NCBI RefSeq assembly: GCF_034702125.1
Contig: NC_085872.1
Coordinates: forward strand, 27,022,002 to 27,086,001
Origin: Engraulis encrasicolus
Lineage: Eukaryota; Chordata; Actinopteri; Clupeiformes; Engraulidae
Direction of reading: 5' to 3'
DNA length: 64,000 nt
The number at the start of each line of letters is the position of its first letter. The stretch's first letter is position 1. The translations under genes and the position numbers were made by a program. Shown here in pieces: positions 35,601 to 46,505 of this stretch. The notes below the pieces were generated by a model. It saw only the letters and a program-made list of their open reading frames with translations. It was not told the origin of the DNA and ran no database searches.

Positions 35601-38600
35601 TATCCGCACATCCTACAATAATGAAGTTTTACAGATGTTTTACCAACTAAGAAAGTTCTTACTCCAAAAGGCATTATTTGTCTTTGTCACATTGCTTATC
35701 TCTGTAAGACAAGATCTTCAGACAAGATACTTACGCATTTTAAACATTTGCCAAGTAGGAAAGTCTTTAAGATGCACCCTTATTTTTCTATATTTTGCAC
35801 GTGGTTCATCTTGAGTTTGGAGGACCTGAGCAGGGCTTGTGATCTGTTGTGGGGGTGAAAAGGGGGTGAAGTTCTCCCTACCAGGAGGTCGGCCATGCTG
35901 CTGAGGCAGCGGGGGCAGGTCAGCCTGGTCTGACTCTGAAGTGGGGCAGAAATCTGGATCCTCAATGCTGTCCTCCATCTCCTCCTCCTCCTCCTCCTCC
36001 TCCTCGTCCTCCTCTTCTTCCCATTCACTATGGTGCTGTTCTGCTGTGGTAGTGGCAGCTCTTGCCCGCAGGTTCATCTGATGGGGCTGCCGGTCCCCTG
36101 CAGCCTCTGCTGACCTCACTGGAGAAGTCAGCAGCTCCTGCTGCTCGTCTGTCACACTGCTCAACATTATCTGGTACTCTTTGGCGACCCACAGGAAGAA
36201 AAAAACAAAACACAAAACAAATGAAATATTTAAATATATATATATATATATATTTTTTTTTTTTATTTAATATTAAAATATTTCGAGGTGCAAGAGATTA
36301 GTGTTCATTTGTCTCCTTCGAAACGCAACTCATTCACAGGAAACACTACATGAAGTACGAGAGTATTGGCATTGTTGTGATGATTCTTACCATATGGCTG
36401 CACTGCTGGCTCCATATTCACTTGGTTCTCTACTTTCACCATCGTACACGCCAGGGATAGTTCCATGGCCTGTGAAATCGAATTGAATTCAAATGATAAA
36501 TAAATGCATTATAAATGCATTATTATGAATTGCATGTAAAAGTTATACAAAGAGTAGAGACCATTTTCTCTCGCACATGAAATAAAAAGGGGCACATTTC
36601 CACAGATGGTGACTCAACAATTTAATGCAGTTCCAGTCACTCATCTGGCATTGCACCCCATTACGTTGAACTTCGGCTTTTTTTCGCACACCTCAGCTGG
36701 CAGGTGCGTCGGAGATGGCACCATGGGTTACTCAGCAATAGTTCAAAGAAACTCCCGCACACTGACCATTTCGCTGTTCTTTCTTTAATAAACGACGTTT
36801 CGGTACTAGACCTTCATCCGGGCCGGATGAAGGTCTAGTACCGAAACGTCCTTTATTAAAGAAAGAACAGCGAAATGGTCAGTGTGCGGGAGTTTCTTTG
36901 AACTATTGCACCCCATTAGAAAGACTTCAAGGGAGCCAGAAATAGTTTGAAAACAGTTCGGAGAAAAAAAGCAGAAAAAGTGTCAATGCATCGTTCCTTG
37001 CCATATTAATGAGGCGCCATTGTTGTCTGAATCAAACAGACACTACTCTGCTACGCGTCACATAAATGAAAATTCCAGCTGCAATCCTACGTGTTTAGTC
37101 CTAGTCCATCCCCTCGGGTTGATTCCCAAGGGCAGTGGTTCTCAACATTTTTTTGAACAAACGCCCCCTTGACCTCATCATAAGCCTACCAAAGCCCCTT
37201 GACATTCATAACCCTGCCAATGACCCCCTTTGTATTGAAAATCAAAACAGACTATGCCCCCCAATGGTAACTAAGCCCCACCCCCACTCAGTTGTATCCT
37301 TCTCAATGCCCCCCCCTAGAGCTCCCCAACGCCCCCTGGGGGGCTGTAGCACCCCCGTTGAGAAACACTGCCCTAGAGGTATGGGTGGAGCTTGGTGGAA
37401 CTGCTTTCATCGGTCAAGACTCAGGTAACTGGTGTGTGTAGTGTAAAGAAATCCCGCACACTGTCCATTCCACCAACAAACTTTAATACAATGTTTCGGT
37501 CATTCGACCTTCTTCAGGTAAAGTTACAAACACAATTCAAATTCAGGTTCAGGTTTGAATTGTGTTTGTAACTTTACCTGAAGAAGGTCGGATGACCGAA
37601 ACGTTGTATTAAAGTTTGTTGGTGGAATGGACAGTGTGCGGGATTTCTTTACACTTGAATGACAAGCCCACTGGGATGACATCCTACGCAACTGCCCAAC
37701 TACAGAGGTGTGCAAAAGCGTCTTTGTTGACCTGGTGTGTGTAGAAAGTATATTGAAAAATGTCAAACACCATTTTCTGGTACACATAGGTGCTCGTTTA
37801 CAAACATTTGTGTTGTGAGGAGGGGCAAGATGCTACACAGCCAACCGTGTGAGCTCATTTTTTGACCAACGGCAGTTTTCAACAATCAGAGGTTGGACAG
37901 TGCGCAGCCAGGGATTGTTTACAAACGGTAGACCCATGTATACATACCTCAGTTTTCTCTGGAGCAGGTTGCCTGTGGGCCAGTGCATTATGCAACGGCT
38001 CCTGTTGTTCCCCAACTTGATCACTGGGCCGATGCTGATCCTGATGTGCATTTGGAGCACACGGCTGCTCCCGTTCCTCCAATCTCTGTGTGAGGGTTTC
38101 CACTTGTTTTCTTGTTTTCATCAACTCGTTTTCTGTGTCCATGTAGATGTGGTCAAATATGGAAACAATTTCTGAGGTGGTTTTCACCATCAGAGACTCC
38201 ATGAGGGCCAGTATCTTGGTCCTGAACTGGACGAGCTTGGCCGGAGGTTCGGGTTTCGTTGGTTTTGGTTGCGGGGGGACTTGCAGGGGGACTTGCAGGT
38301 CTTGCAGGTTGTGACACTGGTTTTCATACTGTTTACACTGAAAAGACACGTGACAAATGACAAGAGGACATTGTTATTTCCTGCAGTAGGATAACTCCTC
38401 TTAGCTTTCGCCAGATTGTTTGATGGAGTCAACAGTCGCCTTTCGCCCAGGCTACGGTAACATGAGGGCAAGGGGCAAGCGTGTCTAAGGCAAAACACAA
38501 CTCCACAATTTGGTAAAAGCACAACTATTGTTCATCAATATAAGCTACTGGTAACTAGTCATAGTAACAGCCGATTGTATTCTCACCAAATACACACAAC

Positions 38601-41600
38601 CCTGTCATCACGTTGCAGTGCTCACAGACATGAATGAGCATACCGCAATCATTTGAAACTAGACACACACAGAGAGCGCAGACCTCCACCAAGGAAGCTG
38701 CTAGATAGAACATTAGACTATGTGTTGCACCCTGTCTTTCTGCCTTCTTTTTGTGGAGGTAGAAACTGAAATGTTTTGCCCTCTCCCGGAATTCAATTTG
38801 TGGTCACTAGGGGCGTCTAGATTTATAGGCCAGCAATGGTGAAGAATCTTTAACAGACCGACGTGAACGAAAGCATAACCTCCTTGGCAGAGGTAATCAG
38901 GCAACACATGTATGCAGGGTATCAACAGGTTCGACCAAGTGAAAATTAAGACATTTTAATACCCTTTTCTAAATAAATGAAGACCAACCTGTAAGATCAT
39001 ATACAAGAAAGTACAGCTTAACATCCAATTGGATGTTTTACACTACTAGTTAACATCCCCTAAAAATGACAATGCCTAATTGCATTAAAGATGATTACAT
39101 TACACATCAAATGCTTTGTCCTTGTCTGCTTTGGTCTGTTTGCTTGGTTGGGTTTAGTTTTCATTTTGTCTGATTTGTTCCTAACACAGTGTAGTTGTGA
39201 ATAAATAAATAATAATAAAAAAATAACTGCATTGCAAAAACTGCAGTTTCACTGTACTGCTAGTATAGTTAAAGACAGAATGCAATGGTTTTGACACAAA
39301 AACACTGCAATCCTGCAAACATTTTTCCGATCTTCTAGCGTCGTTTATGGTGAGCCTGGCCAAATTGTTGCCTCATTTTCCTGGTCTTAGCTGATAGGAG
39401 TGGCACCAAATGTGGTTTTCTGCTGCTGTAGCCCATTTGCCTCAAGATTTGATGTGCTGTGTAATCTGGGATTTTCTTATGCAAACCTCGGTTGTAATGA
39501 GTGGTTATCTAACTTAATGTTGCCTTTGTATCAGCTCCAAGCAGTCTGGCCATTATCCTCAGACCTCTGCCATCAACAAGGCATTTTTTGTCTTTTTCGC
39601 ACCATTGTTTGTAAACCCTAGAAATGGTAATGTGTAAATATCCCAGTAGATCAGTCTTTTCAGAAATATTCAAATCAAGCCTTTCATCACCAATAGCCAT
39701 GCCATGTTCAAAGTCATTTATATAGCCTTTCTTTCCCATTATGATACCCGGTTTGAACTGCATAAGATCATCTCGACCATGTCTACATGCACAAATGCAG
39801 AGTTGCCCCCCATGTGATCGGCTGATCAGAAGTTTGCCTCAATGAACATTTGTAACAGGTGTTCCTAATGAAGTGGCCGGTGAGTGCAAATCACCAATTG
39901 AGCCAAAACTGGCTGTTTGAAAAGTTGTGTCAGAGACGAGCTAAATGCATTACAATAGAGAATCTTTGCTTGTGTCCCTTGATGATTGGTACCATGCACT
40001 GCACATTGTGCGTCAGCAGGTGGCGACAAAGCGTAAGTACAATAAGTAAGAATAATGTAGGCCTACCATGGGCAGACGTAAAATTCTCTCATAGGCCTAT
40101 TTCATGCAGACGCAGTTACAAACACAATAATAGTTTTACGGATTCTATTATAAACCTTGCATGTGCACAATCAGTTTCAAAAGCAGCAAAGGCTCAGCCA
40201 CAACAACGGCGAATAAACAGAAAACAAGTAAGCCTACTTCGAACAAAGTCCTGTGCTGTCGCATGGCGAAAAACAGACACGGGCGTGGAGTTGCTCGTTT
40301 TTTTGGTTTTGTTTTGTTTTTTCCACGACTGACTTTTTGTCATTATAGTAGTTGCTGCCACCAACTCATTTTTAAGCATTGGGTTAGACTAAATGCTGCA
40401 ACTCAACACATTATCTTGATTAATCTTCCAGCAAGAAAATGGTTGAACTAGCTCCCATATTACCTCGGCCTCCGGAGTAGTCGTAGAGCCGCACACACCT
40501 TGGATGCTAGGTTGAGCAGAGCAAAACATTCTGAGCTGCCTCTGCTGAGCTTTCGCGTAGGCAACATGTTTTGAGCTGAGCATATGGGAATCCAGCGCCT
40601 TCCTCCCCATCGTGCTTAGCTTAAAAATTTTACAGCACAACGCGCAGATGGCCACGCGGGTATCTGTGGGTACAGCCCTGAGCCACAAGGAATATTTCGG
40701 GTCTTCCAGCCATTTCGGACTAAACCTGCACTTTCCCATCTCTCCGAACAGATGTTAGTTAACATACACAGACCTATGAACATTCAACTCCGCCAGTCTA
40801 ACAACGACGGGTGCTCGTAAAGTCCAAGCAATGGTTGCGCGAAGGTTCTCGCGCCACGCGTGGCTACCCCACCCCCATTCACACACGGTTCAACAAATAG
40901 TCTAGGTGACGGTTCATCTCTAAATTTGCCTAAGCACATGTAAGGCATTTAGATTGAAATGTTAAGACAAAATAAGACTTTTCAAGGCCTTATTTGACCA
41001 AATGAAAAGTAATACAATTTAAGACATTTCAAGGACGGGTCCGCGGCCAGCTGTGTTCTTCATAGTTTTCTGCAGTGTATTTAAATGGCATACATGTTAA
41101 ATTTTGTCCTTTTTCTTTTCATAGTTTATTTCTAAAATGTATGCTGGCCATCGTAATCTTTTCCAGGAATATTCACGAGGTGCTGGCCACATAGAAAACA
41201 CCATTGCGACATTCTCCCCACCACGTTTAAGTGTGCAGCACGCCCACATTCCATTTTCCCCGCTGCTGCGCGCGCTGGAATTTTGTTTTGATCTTGTAGC
41301 AGCACATGCATGCAGTTGGGTGGGTGCAATTATGTTTAGCCAGCCCTATGTATATTTAATTCGATATTATTTCATGCATTCCCCTCGGGATCATTAAACC
41401 ACTGCCCTTGGAGACTATATAGGAATACTACCTCCAATGTTCTCTGATGCTTTCGTTTGAGGTGCTTGATCATGGCCGTCGTGCTGCTGTGAAAAGCCAT
41501 ATCTGCTTTGCAGTGCACACATTGCACTATATTTTCAGTCCTGCTACGTGTGAAATGGTCCCAAACTAAGGACGTTTTTCTTGTTTGCCTCCTGGCGCCG

Positions 41601-42278
41601 TTATTTGCCGCCATCGTTACGCATGGAAGGTTTTTAAGTGAACAACTTGCCCCTTGGATATCCTGTCTGAAGTGTCCGCTAGTTATAAACATCCGGGTAA
41701 ACGACGTGCAAAGGTATCTCCTCTATGGCACAATACAAAGGAACACTCGCTGTGGTCTAGTTCTACCACAGCCCTTCTAAGTGGTTCAACACACCAGAGG
41801 TCCGACAATTCAATAGCCCTTGGTGTTCTGTGAGAATTTCATCAATAAGTCCATTACTGGCACAGACATGAGACTGAAATTATGGTTCTAATGTCAGACG
41901 ATGTTAATTAGCCTACATTTTAGTGTTCTGATTTCCATGCTTAAATACATTTTGAAATGTCAGAATGTTGCATAGTAGCAGTAGCCTACAGCATGCATAT
42001 TATTTTCAAAGAATGGCCGGATAACCAACAATTGTTAACTGTCTTTCCAAATAGTCGCCCACCTTCATCCGTCTAAAAAGTTCTGGGTGTCTGTCGCGCA
42101 GATGGGACATTAAATTGGTGGTGTTCCCTCCTTTTGCCGCGATTCTCCTTCCACATGTTTTGCAGATAGGATGGCGATCTTCAACCAGCCGTCCAGTGGC
42201 ATCTTTCCTATACCCAAAGAATTCCCACACTTCTGATTTCCTCTTGGCCGGTCTATACAGCTCAATCGGCGCAGACAT
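32674..42278 (-). CDS. Leader coiled-coil / acidic protein with three alternative zinc-finger first exons
   Basis: Five common exons (minus strand): 38337-37948, 36176-35735, 35513-34860, 34752-34682, 32808-32674, ending TAA. All junctions are GT-AG and keep frame (563 aa). The first common exon has no usable ATG; it opens after 'cttttcag' in phase 0. Upstream are three ATG exons each ending in phase 0 at a donor (42278-42063, 41614-41432, 40739-40464), giving proteins of 635, 624 or 655 aa. Common residues ~36-90 match the leader of the neighbouring C2H2 genes (ME-S-L spacing, KQVETL-RLEER). Residues ~181-200 are almost pure Glu/Asp, encoded by a CTC repeat. Later are Ser/Pro-rich segments and a basic patch PRKRRRV. 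No C2H2 array is present. A nuclear DNA-binding regulator is likely, but the function is unproven and the choice of first exon is inferred. Confidence 0.65.
32858..33185. mobile_element. Probable MITE with 'tgtaacga' ends
   Basis: 'gggctgtaacgatacactc' at the left and 'gttcgttacaatatt' at the right are partly complementary, and 'cgatac' words recur between them. This resembles a common fish MITE, but the ends are degraded. It lies in the last intron of the leader/acidic gene. Confidence 0.45.
33492..34612. mobile_element. MITE with ~80-bp inverted ends, opened by a second element
   Basis: 'ggtaacactttattttaggg' at the left is mirrored at 34593-34612, and the symmetry continues inward ('agcactaatacatacaatgt', 'taacttgtaaggcatgtac'). 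The word aaagttt lies on each side. The inner TTAA-flanked element interrupts its right arm at 33721. Confidence 0.85.
33725..34558. mobile_element. TTAA-flanked foldback element (Kolobok- or piggyBac-like)
   Basis: Flanked by TTAA (33721-33724, 34559-34562). Ends 'agtggtagttcgctatttta' and the complement; the two arms stay complementary for roughly 200 bp (landmarks 'acttctggggtgaagtagag', 'atttgggtatccaagactgc' with one difference, 'aatggcattaaactt'). The ~400-bp centre has no coding sequence. Confidence 0.85.
36220..36270. repeat. (TA)n and poly-T low-complexity tract
   Basis: About ten TA units followed by a T run in the intron between common exons 1 and 2. Confidence 0.85.
36736..36908. 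repeat. Foldback palindrome (copy 2 of 3) with hammerhead-like cores
   Basis: Arms of ~84 bp ('caatagttcaaagaaactcc' outward end) meet at 'ccgggccgg' with one mismatch found in the arms. Each arm carries CGGATGA-A-GGT-loop-ACC-GAAAC (right arm 36824-36847), a hammerhead-like layout in which the essential U4 of CUGAUGA is replaced, so it is probably inactive. Confidence 0.9.
37133..37370. mobile_element. hAT-like MITE with CAGTGGTTCTCAAC end
   Basis: Starts 'cagtggttctcaacat' and ends 'gttgagaaacactg', with C-rich interior ('acgcccccttgac', 'aacgccccctgggg'). The flanks cccaaggg and ccctagag match at 6 of 8 positions, a worn hAT duplication. It lies between two of the palindromes. Confidence 0.7.
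37441..37654. repeat. Foldback palindrome (copy 3 of 3) with hammerhead-like cores
   Basis: Arms 37441-37541 and 37554-37654, 101 bp each, two mismatches noted. The right arm reads UAC (37575-37577), CTGAAGA (37578-37584), A, GGTC/GACC helix II, GAAA (37598-37601), ACGTT, then GTA (37606-37608) pairing with UAC. One core base (U7-side) and the extra A differ from the hammerhead consensus. The outer ends share 'agtgtgcggga' with copy 2. Confidence 0.9.
38655..38905. repeat. Dispersed repeat with 'cagacctccaccaaggaag' (RTE/SINE-like)
   Basis: Shares 'gcagacctccnccaaggaag' and 'gtggaggtagaaact'-type words with 31355-31395 and 31676-31720, and ends near 38880 with the complement-like 'ataacctccttggcagagg'. 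Similar sequence is common in fish genomes, but the family is not certain. Confidence 0.5.
39375..39886 (-). mobile_element. Tc1-like transposon, 5' half
   Basis: The minus strand begins at the terminal repeat 'cactcaccggccacttcat' type end (39886) and encodes a transposase start: MGKKGYINDFEHGMAIG, SEKTDLLGYLHITISRVYKQ, WCEK, KCLVDGRGLRIMARL (39763-39509). These are the paired-type helix-turn-helix of Tc1 transposases. The frame breaks soon after and the catalytic half is absent. The same family's 3' half appears at 45740-46165. Confidence 0.85.
40464..40739 (-). CDS. First exon candidate C: hAT-type C2H2-like zinc finger
   Basis: 92 codons from ATG 40739 to a GAG/GTAATA donor, phase 0. The N-terminus MGKCRFSPKWLEDPKYSLWL followed by CALC (Cys32, Cys35) and SHMLSSKH (His52, His58) belongs to the finger found at the start of several hAT-derived vertebrate proteins. 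A Ser/Thr-rich linker follows. It is not followed by a transposase. The stretch upstream (40800-40860) is CpG-rich ('gcgcgaaggttctcgcgcc'). Confidence 0.6.
41432..41614 (-). CDS. First exon candidate B: BED zinc finger
   Basis: 61 codons from ATG 41614 to a GAG/GTAGTA donor. BED signature: SLVWDHF (Trp18), CVHC (Cys32, Cys35), TTAMIKHLKRKH (His51, His56). It ends in phase 0. The sequence differs strongly from candidate A, so this is not a recent duplicate. An upstream start without ATG is possible in the open frame but less likely. Confidence 0.65.
42063..42278 (-). CDS. First exon candidate A: BED zinc finger
   Basis: 72 codons from ATG 42278 to an AAG/GTGGGC donor. It has the BED layout: aromatic start SEVWEFFGY (Trp18), CKTC (Cys39, Cys42) and HLRDRH (His59, His64), as in ZBED proteins and hAT transposases. 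It ends in phase 0, fitting the common exon at 38337. On its 5' side are an NRF1-like palindrome 'acgcatgcgt' (42355-42364) and ETS-like GGAA words (42376-42390), consistent with a TATA-less promoter. Confidence 0.65.
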
Positions 42279-42399
42279 ACTTTCCTACAACGAGCAATTT
42301 CAACACGCTTGTTGATATAATTAACTGCAAAACATTGCCAGACCTCCTTCAGACACGCATGCGTAATAACTCGCCACTTCCTTTTCCGGTCAACAGGAG

Positions 42400-43230
42400 G
42401 ACCATAAAAGGAATATGATGATGGGAATATGTGAGTTCGACCTCTATTCTAATTTCTCTGGTTCGACATGTTTCAGGTCAGGTCAGAGCATAGAACTGGA
42501 TCTAGTTGGTTAACATTCACATGGAACTCAAAATCGTGTATCATGAATATCCATAAAACACAAAGATGCATGTACCATTTCCTTTTACCCTGGCCTACTA
42601 CATGCTGCTTCTCCCTGGAGTAGAAGCACACTGGCCTTCTGATTAGAAAGAAACAATTACTTACTGTATTGTTCTAGGCCTACATGTCGCAGTGTCCCCT
42701 GTTTACGGGAAAGCTTTATTTTTTTTTAAGTCTCAACTTTATTTTCATGTCATGTAGCCTATTATTGTTTGATTTTACCATTATTTCTTCACATGCAGAA
42801 TTAGGCCCTGAAAACACTGGTTGGTTTGTTGGGTGATGTCATGAGTGTTTCTATGTTGTAGTAAAAAAAAGGTCTTACGACACACTCAATTGGGAGTCCA
42901 CCATGCCCAAGGGCCAAAGCCAAGAGACTGCAAGTGCGACCTCCTCGAGGACATTTATACATGTGGATGTGTGGACGCACTATGCGGAGGATGTGCACTA
43001 TGCATTCTGTTCTGTCTTGTACCCCCCCTCCAAAAATAAATAAATATAATAAACAAATTATAATAAATAAATAAACAACCCACTATCATTTTGTTTATAC
43101 AAATTCAGTATTTGTATTTGCACTACAACTTTTTTACATAGCCTAATATCATTTAAAATATACACACACCTTAATACATAATTCACCACTGCACATTAAG
43201 TGTTTTTTCCCTTTCTTTTTGTCTTTCTTC
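42400..43230. other. Intergenic stretch without a recognised gene
   Basis: AT-rich with one TAGGCCTA octamer (42675) and A/T-rich runs near 43030-43090. Nothing coding is recognised. Confidence 0.5.
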
Positions 43231-43974
43231 TTACATATAATTCTGACACATATTATGTCCACTGTTAGCTGATGAATGACTTCTTTCCATCGACATATCC
43301 TGGAACACAAGAAGATATAACCGTTAGATAATAATCATGGAATTGCAAAAAAGGACAAGCACATTTTGCCTAAATACGGTAGGCCAAAACCGACTTACTG
43401 CTTTCTCCTTTACTTAGTTGCATTTTTTTGTTAATCATTTGTGGTTGTTGCTTCTAATACTGATGTTATTATTGTGATTTTAATGTGAAAACTGCAATGT
43501 GAAAACTGCACCTTTGCTCTCCTCCTTAGATAATCCCTTCTGTTGTGAAGCATTTTCGTACAGCGCACAATCACCTCCATTTCCCTTCCAGAAAGCTGAG
43601 GCATTGCTGAGATTATCTGTGTACATCGAAGGAAACATGTTTTGTTAGCTCTGTTCCTCTTGTATAAAATATCTTTAACTCAAAGACAACTGTGTGGATG
43701 TTGTGCATCAACAAACCTTAGCTGTTATTGGGCCCCAATCAATATTCCTGCTGTATGACGCCCTTTGCCATACTTGGGACTGCATCAGAATTTGCCTGGC
43801 TACACTCTGTCAAACATCACATTCATTAGCCGTGCTGAGGTGCACTTTAAAGCAAGCATGGGAAAACCATGTGAACATGCAAAGGCGGATACTTACACTA
43901 AATGTCCTTTGTCTGCTTTTGGGTCTCCTCTTTGCTGCTTGCATGGTTGTCAGTCTGGAAACGTTTTGAATAAC
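43231..43974 (-). CDS. Possible small three-exon gene, 73 aa, unknown
   Basis: Minus-strand exons 43974-43897 (ATG 43944), 43616-43512, 43299-43231 (TAA). Acceptors 'ttcgatgtacacag' and 'cttgtgttccag', donors GTAAGT and GTGCAG, all in phase 0. The product is MQAAKRRPKSRQRTFS, then a stretch with PQLSGREMEVIVRCTKML and DYLRRRAK, then a polar tail ending NYM. The N-terminus is strongly basic (possible nuclear signal). An acceptor-like 'cttttgcag' precedes exon 1, so a non-coding first exon may exist. It matches no family I know and may be a chance or decayed structure. Confidence 0.35.
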
Positions 43975-44886
43975 CTGCAAAAGACAACAAGAGCAGTCAG
44001 ACAGTGACTCAGTCCCCTGCCTAAGATGGACGTCATGTGTGTTTCACATCTCAAAACTTTGCTGCAAACAGACAAAAAAAGACATGGGGGCAAGTAGTAG
44101 GCCATTCTATTACCAAATCACCCCATGAATACTTTAATACAGCAATCAATCAGTTCTGGATTAATTGTCATTCTCTTGTTTTTTTTAAAACATTTCCATA
44201 AGTGATCATGACTGTGGGCTTACATTACATTTGGATTTGAATGATATACAGTACATGTAGGTGTTTCAATGTTGCTGAATATTTTAAGAACTTTTTATGA
44301 AGATATGTTACACTTTGACGTTAAGTGATGCTGTGATCAGTTCCCTTGATGCACAGTACGTGTGCAGACTGCAGAGGCATTTGGGTTTTCTGACTTGACA
44401 ACAGTCAGAGCATCTGACCATGCCAACATGGTGTAGGTGTAGACCAAAAATAGGGAGGCACAGTCTTTCTTTAAATAAGAATGCTGCCATTGCCCCTCAA
44501 ACAAAATGTCATAATTATCACAGATCAAGACCAGTTAGGAAAGGTGAGTGGATTAAAAATAAAATAAAAAAGAAACTCCCACATCTAGTGTTAAATATCG
44601 TTATGCATAATACAAGGAGATTGACCAAAACTTCAAACTACTGTTGAATAAATAGTTCATACCACCAACCCAAATCGAGCCACCTCTGCATAGTTTCCTA
44701 ATTTTAACATGTTTTCACACAAAATAGTCGTTTATGTCCAGTGGTAAGAACATGAATGTTACATAATTTGCAAATAGCAGTCATTGGTGAAAGTTTGGTA
44801 GAAGCTCAAAATCTCTGTTTTGAGGACTAATAGCGTCAGTTTGTATGGAGGGAACTCGTATTCCTCGCGGTCCAAATACTCATCAC
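43975..44886. other. Intergenic stretch without a recognised gene
   Basis: Only short spurious frames on both strands; no repeat with clear ends is visible. Confidence 0.5.
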
Positions 44887-45005
44887 CAGGGCCCTAAATG
44901 AAACACCAGCCAAATGCTGGTGAAATTTTTACTAAGCACTTTGACCCATTAGTGAGTGCCTGTTTGGCTAGTAAGGTTAAGATAAATAGTTCATTTAGAG
45001 CCCTG
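44887..45005. mobile_element. 119-bp hAT-type MITE
   Basis: Starts 'cagggccctaaatgaa' and ends 'ttcatttagagccctg', flanked by the perfect 8-bp duplication ctcatcac (44879-44886, 45006-45013). Confidence 0.9.
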
Positions 45006-45739
45006 CTCATCACCCATCATGCCACACGTGGTGTCGGGACCAAGTGAACAAGAACTGGTCCACCAAAGTCACACTAACATACTGAGTGGGTGGGAACTGG
45101 GAGGGCAGTGGTACAGTGTCGATATGTTTAAAATGGATGTTTCCTGGATTCGAGGTGATAATCTGAAACAAATATTACTTGCATCAGAAAATAGAATTGC
45201 GTTTCTTTGGTACCTTGCTGCTAAACAATATACATTACACTTTACAAACACTTTGTAAGGTAGACCTCTATACTGATTGGTAACAGAAACCAGCCAACCA
45301 CTAATGCATTTATAAATGCATATAAAAAATATCAAGGCTAAGTAAAGATAAAGTTCAACTGAAGCACCATAATAGGAATCAAGTCATTTGACTTTGAATG
45401 TGGTGAGGTGTCATATTGATTTGATTTGGTGAGGTGCCATATCATGCCAACAGGTGGTGAAAGTATGTCACAAACTGCTGAACAATCAGGGACAGAGAAT
45501 GAATACACACCAGGCACAAAAATAAACAAACACTTGAGAATCTTAAATTACCGCTTGTTACAACAGAAATATGCAGAGTATTGGGACACACCAAACTTAG
45601 AGGCTACAACAGAACAACACTCAAGAGTACCACGTCTGCTCACAAGGTTAGCTTGGACACAGCCTGCCTTCTGTCAACAGTTCATGATGCTGATGCTGAT
45701 GTAGATTAGAAGAATAGGGTGGGGTTGGGAACATGTCCT

Positions 45740-46165
45740 GGATCAACTGAGCAAAGGTTAATCACCACCGCCTACCTGAGTGTTGCTGCTGACCATATCC
45801 ATCCCTTTATGATCACAGTGGACAGAATGGCATCTTCTCATGGATACTTCATGAAAGAAATGCAGCTCGATGCAAAGCTCAGATCATCACACACTGCTTT
45901 CTTAAACATGACAAATGTTCAGTGTACTCCAGGGGAGCTCCACACCACACGCACCAGACCTGAATCCTCATGTGTCTTTTTGGGAGGGCAGGGAGATTTG
46001 CATCATGCAACCAGCATATCTGCCACAGCTGTTTGACATTTCAATATGAATCCAAATCTCTGTGGCACTTTTGTCTAATAGTTTGTGGAATCTACAACAA
46101 CCAGAGGTAAGGCAGTCCTGAAGGCAAATTGGGGTCTAACCTGGTCTTTGCAAGTTATGCCAAAT
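45740..46165 (+). mobile_element. Tc1-like transposon, decayed 3' half of transposase
   Basis: The plus strand keeps AYLSVAADHIHPFMITVD, AFLNM and, near the end, KAVLKANWGLTW, matching the catalytic half and C-terminus of the Tc1 family whose 5' half lies at 39375-39886. The aspartate-containing blocks are eroded and frames shift several times. Confidence 0.7.
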
Positions 46166-46365
46166 AAGGTTACAAGACAAAGACAAAAAAAGAAAAGAGA
46201 AATGATCTACAATTGTATCCAAAGGCTCCAGCAGCTAAATTGCCAAAACTTGCAGCAACTATTGTCCATTTGACTAGTCTACATTAATAACATGCTTATA
46301 AAATAATTTGTTTACATTCCATTGTGCCGTACAGGAACCTGACTCAATTAAGAAATGATATGTCC

Positions 46366-46371
46366 TTTATT
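46366..46371 (-). terminator. Polyadenylation signal AATAAA for the five-finger gene
   Basis: TTTATT on the plus strand, i.e. AATAAA on the gene strand, 135 nt past the stop codon. Confidence 0.5.
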
Positions 46372-46505
46372 GTTTTGATTTTTAATTTTAATTTTAATCT
46401 TCGCTCATTCAACTCTTGACAGACTCTCATCTTTTTTTTTTCGGACAGGCCATGAAAATGAAACTGCACATCAGCCACATCATCATATAATAAAATATCA
46501 TATCA

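Noticed and set aside
35718..36215. Acidic frame as a separate gene
   Set aside because: It has splice sites at both ends in phase with the neighbouring exons, so it is an exon of the leader/acidic gene.
36824..36850. Active hammerhead in palindrome copy 2
   Set aside because: The core reads CGGATGA instead of CTGATGA and stem I does not pair; kept only as a relic.
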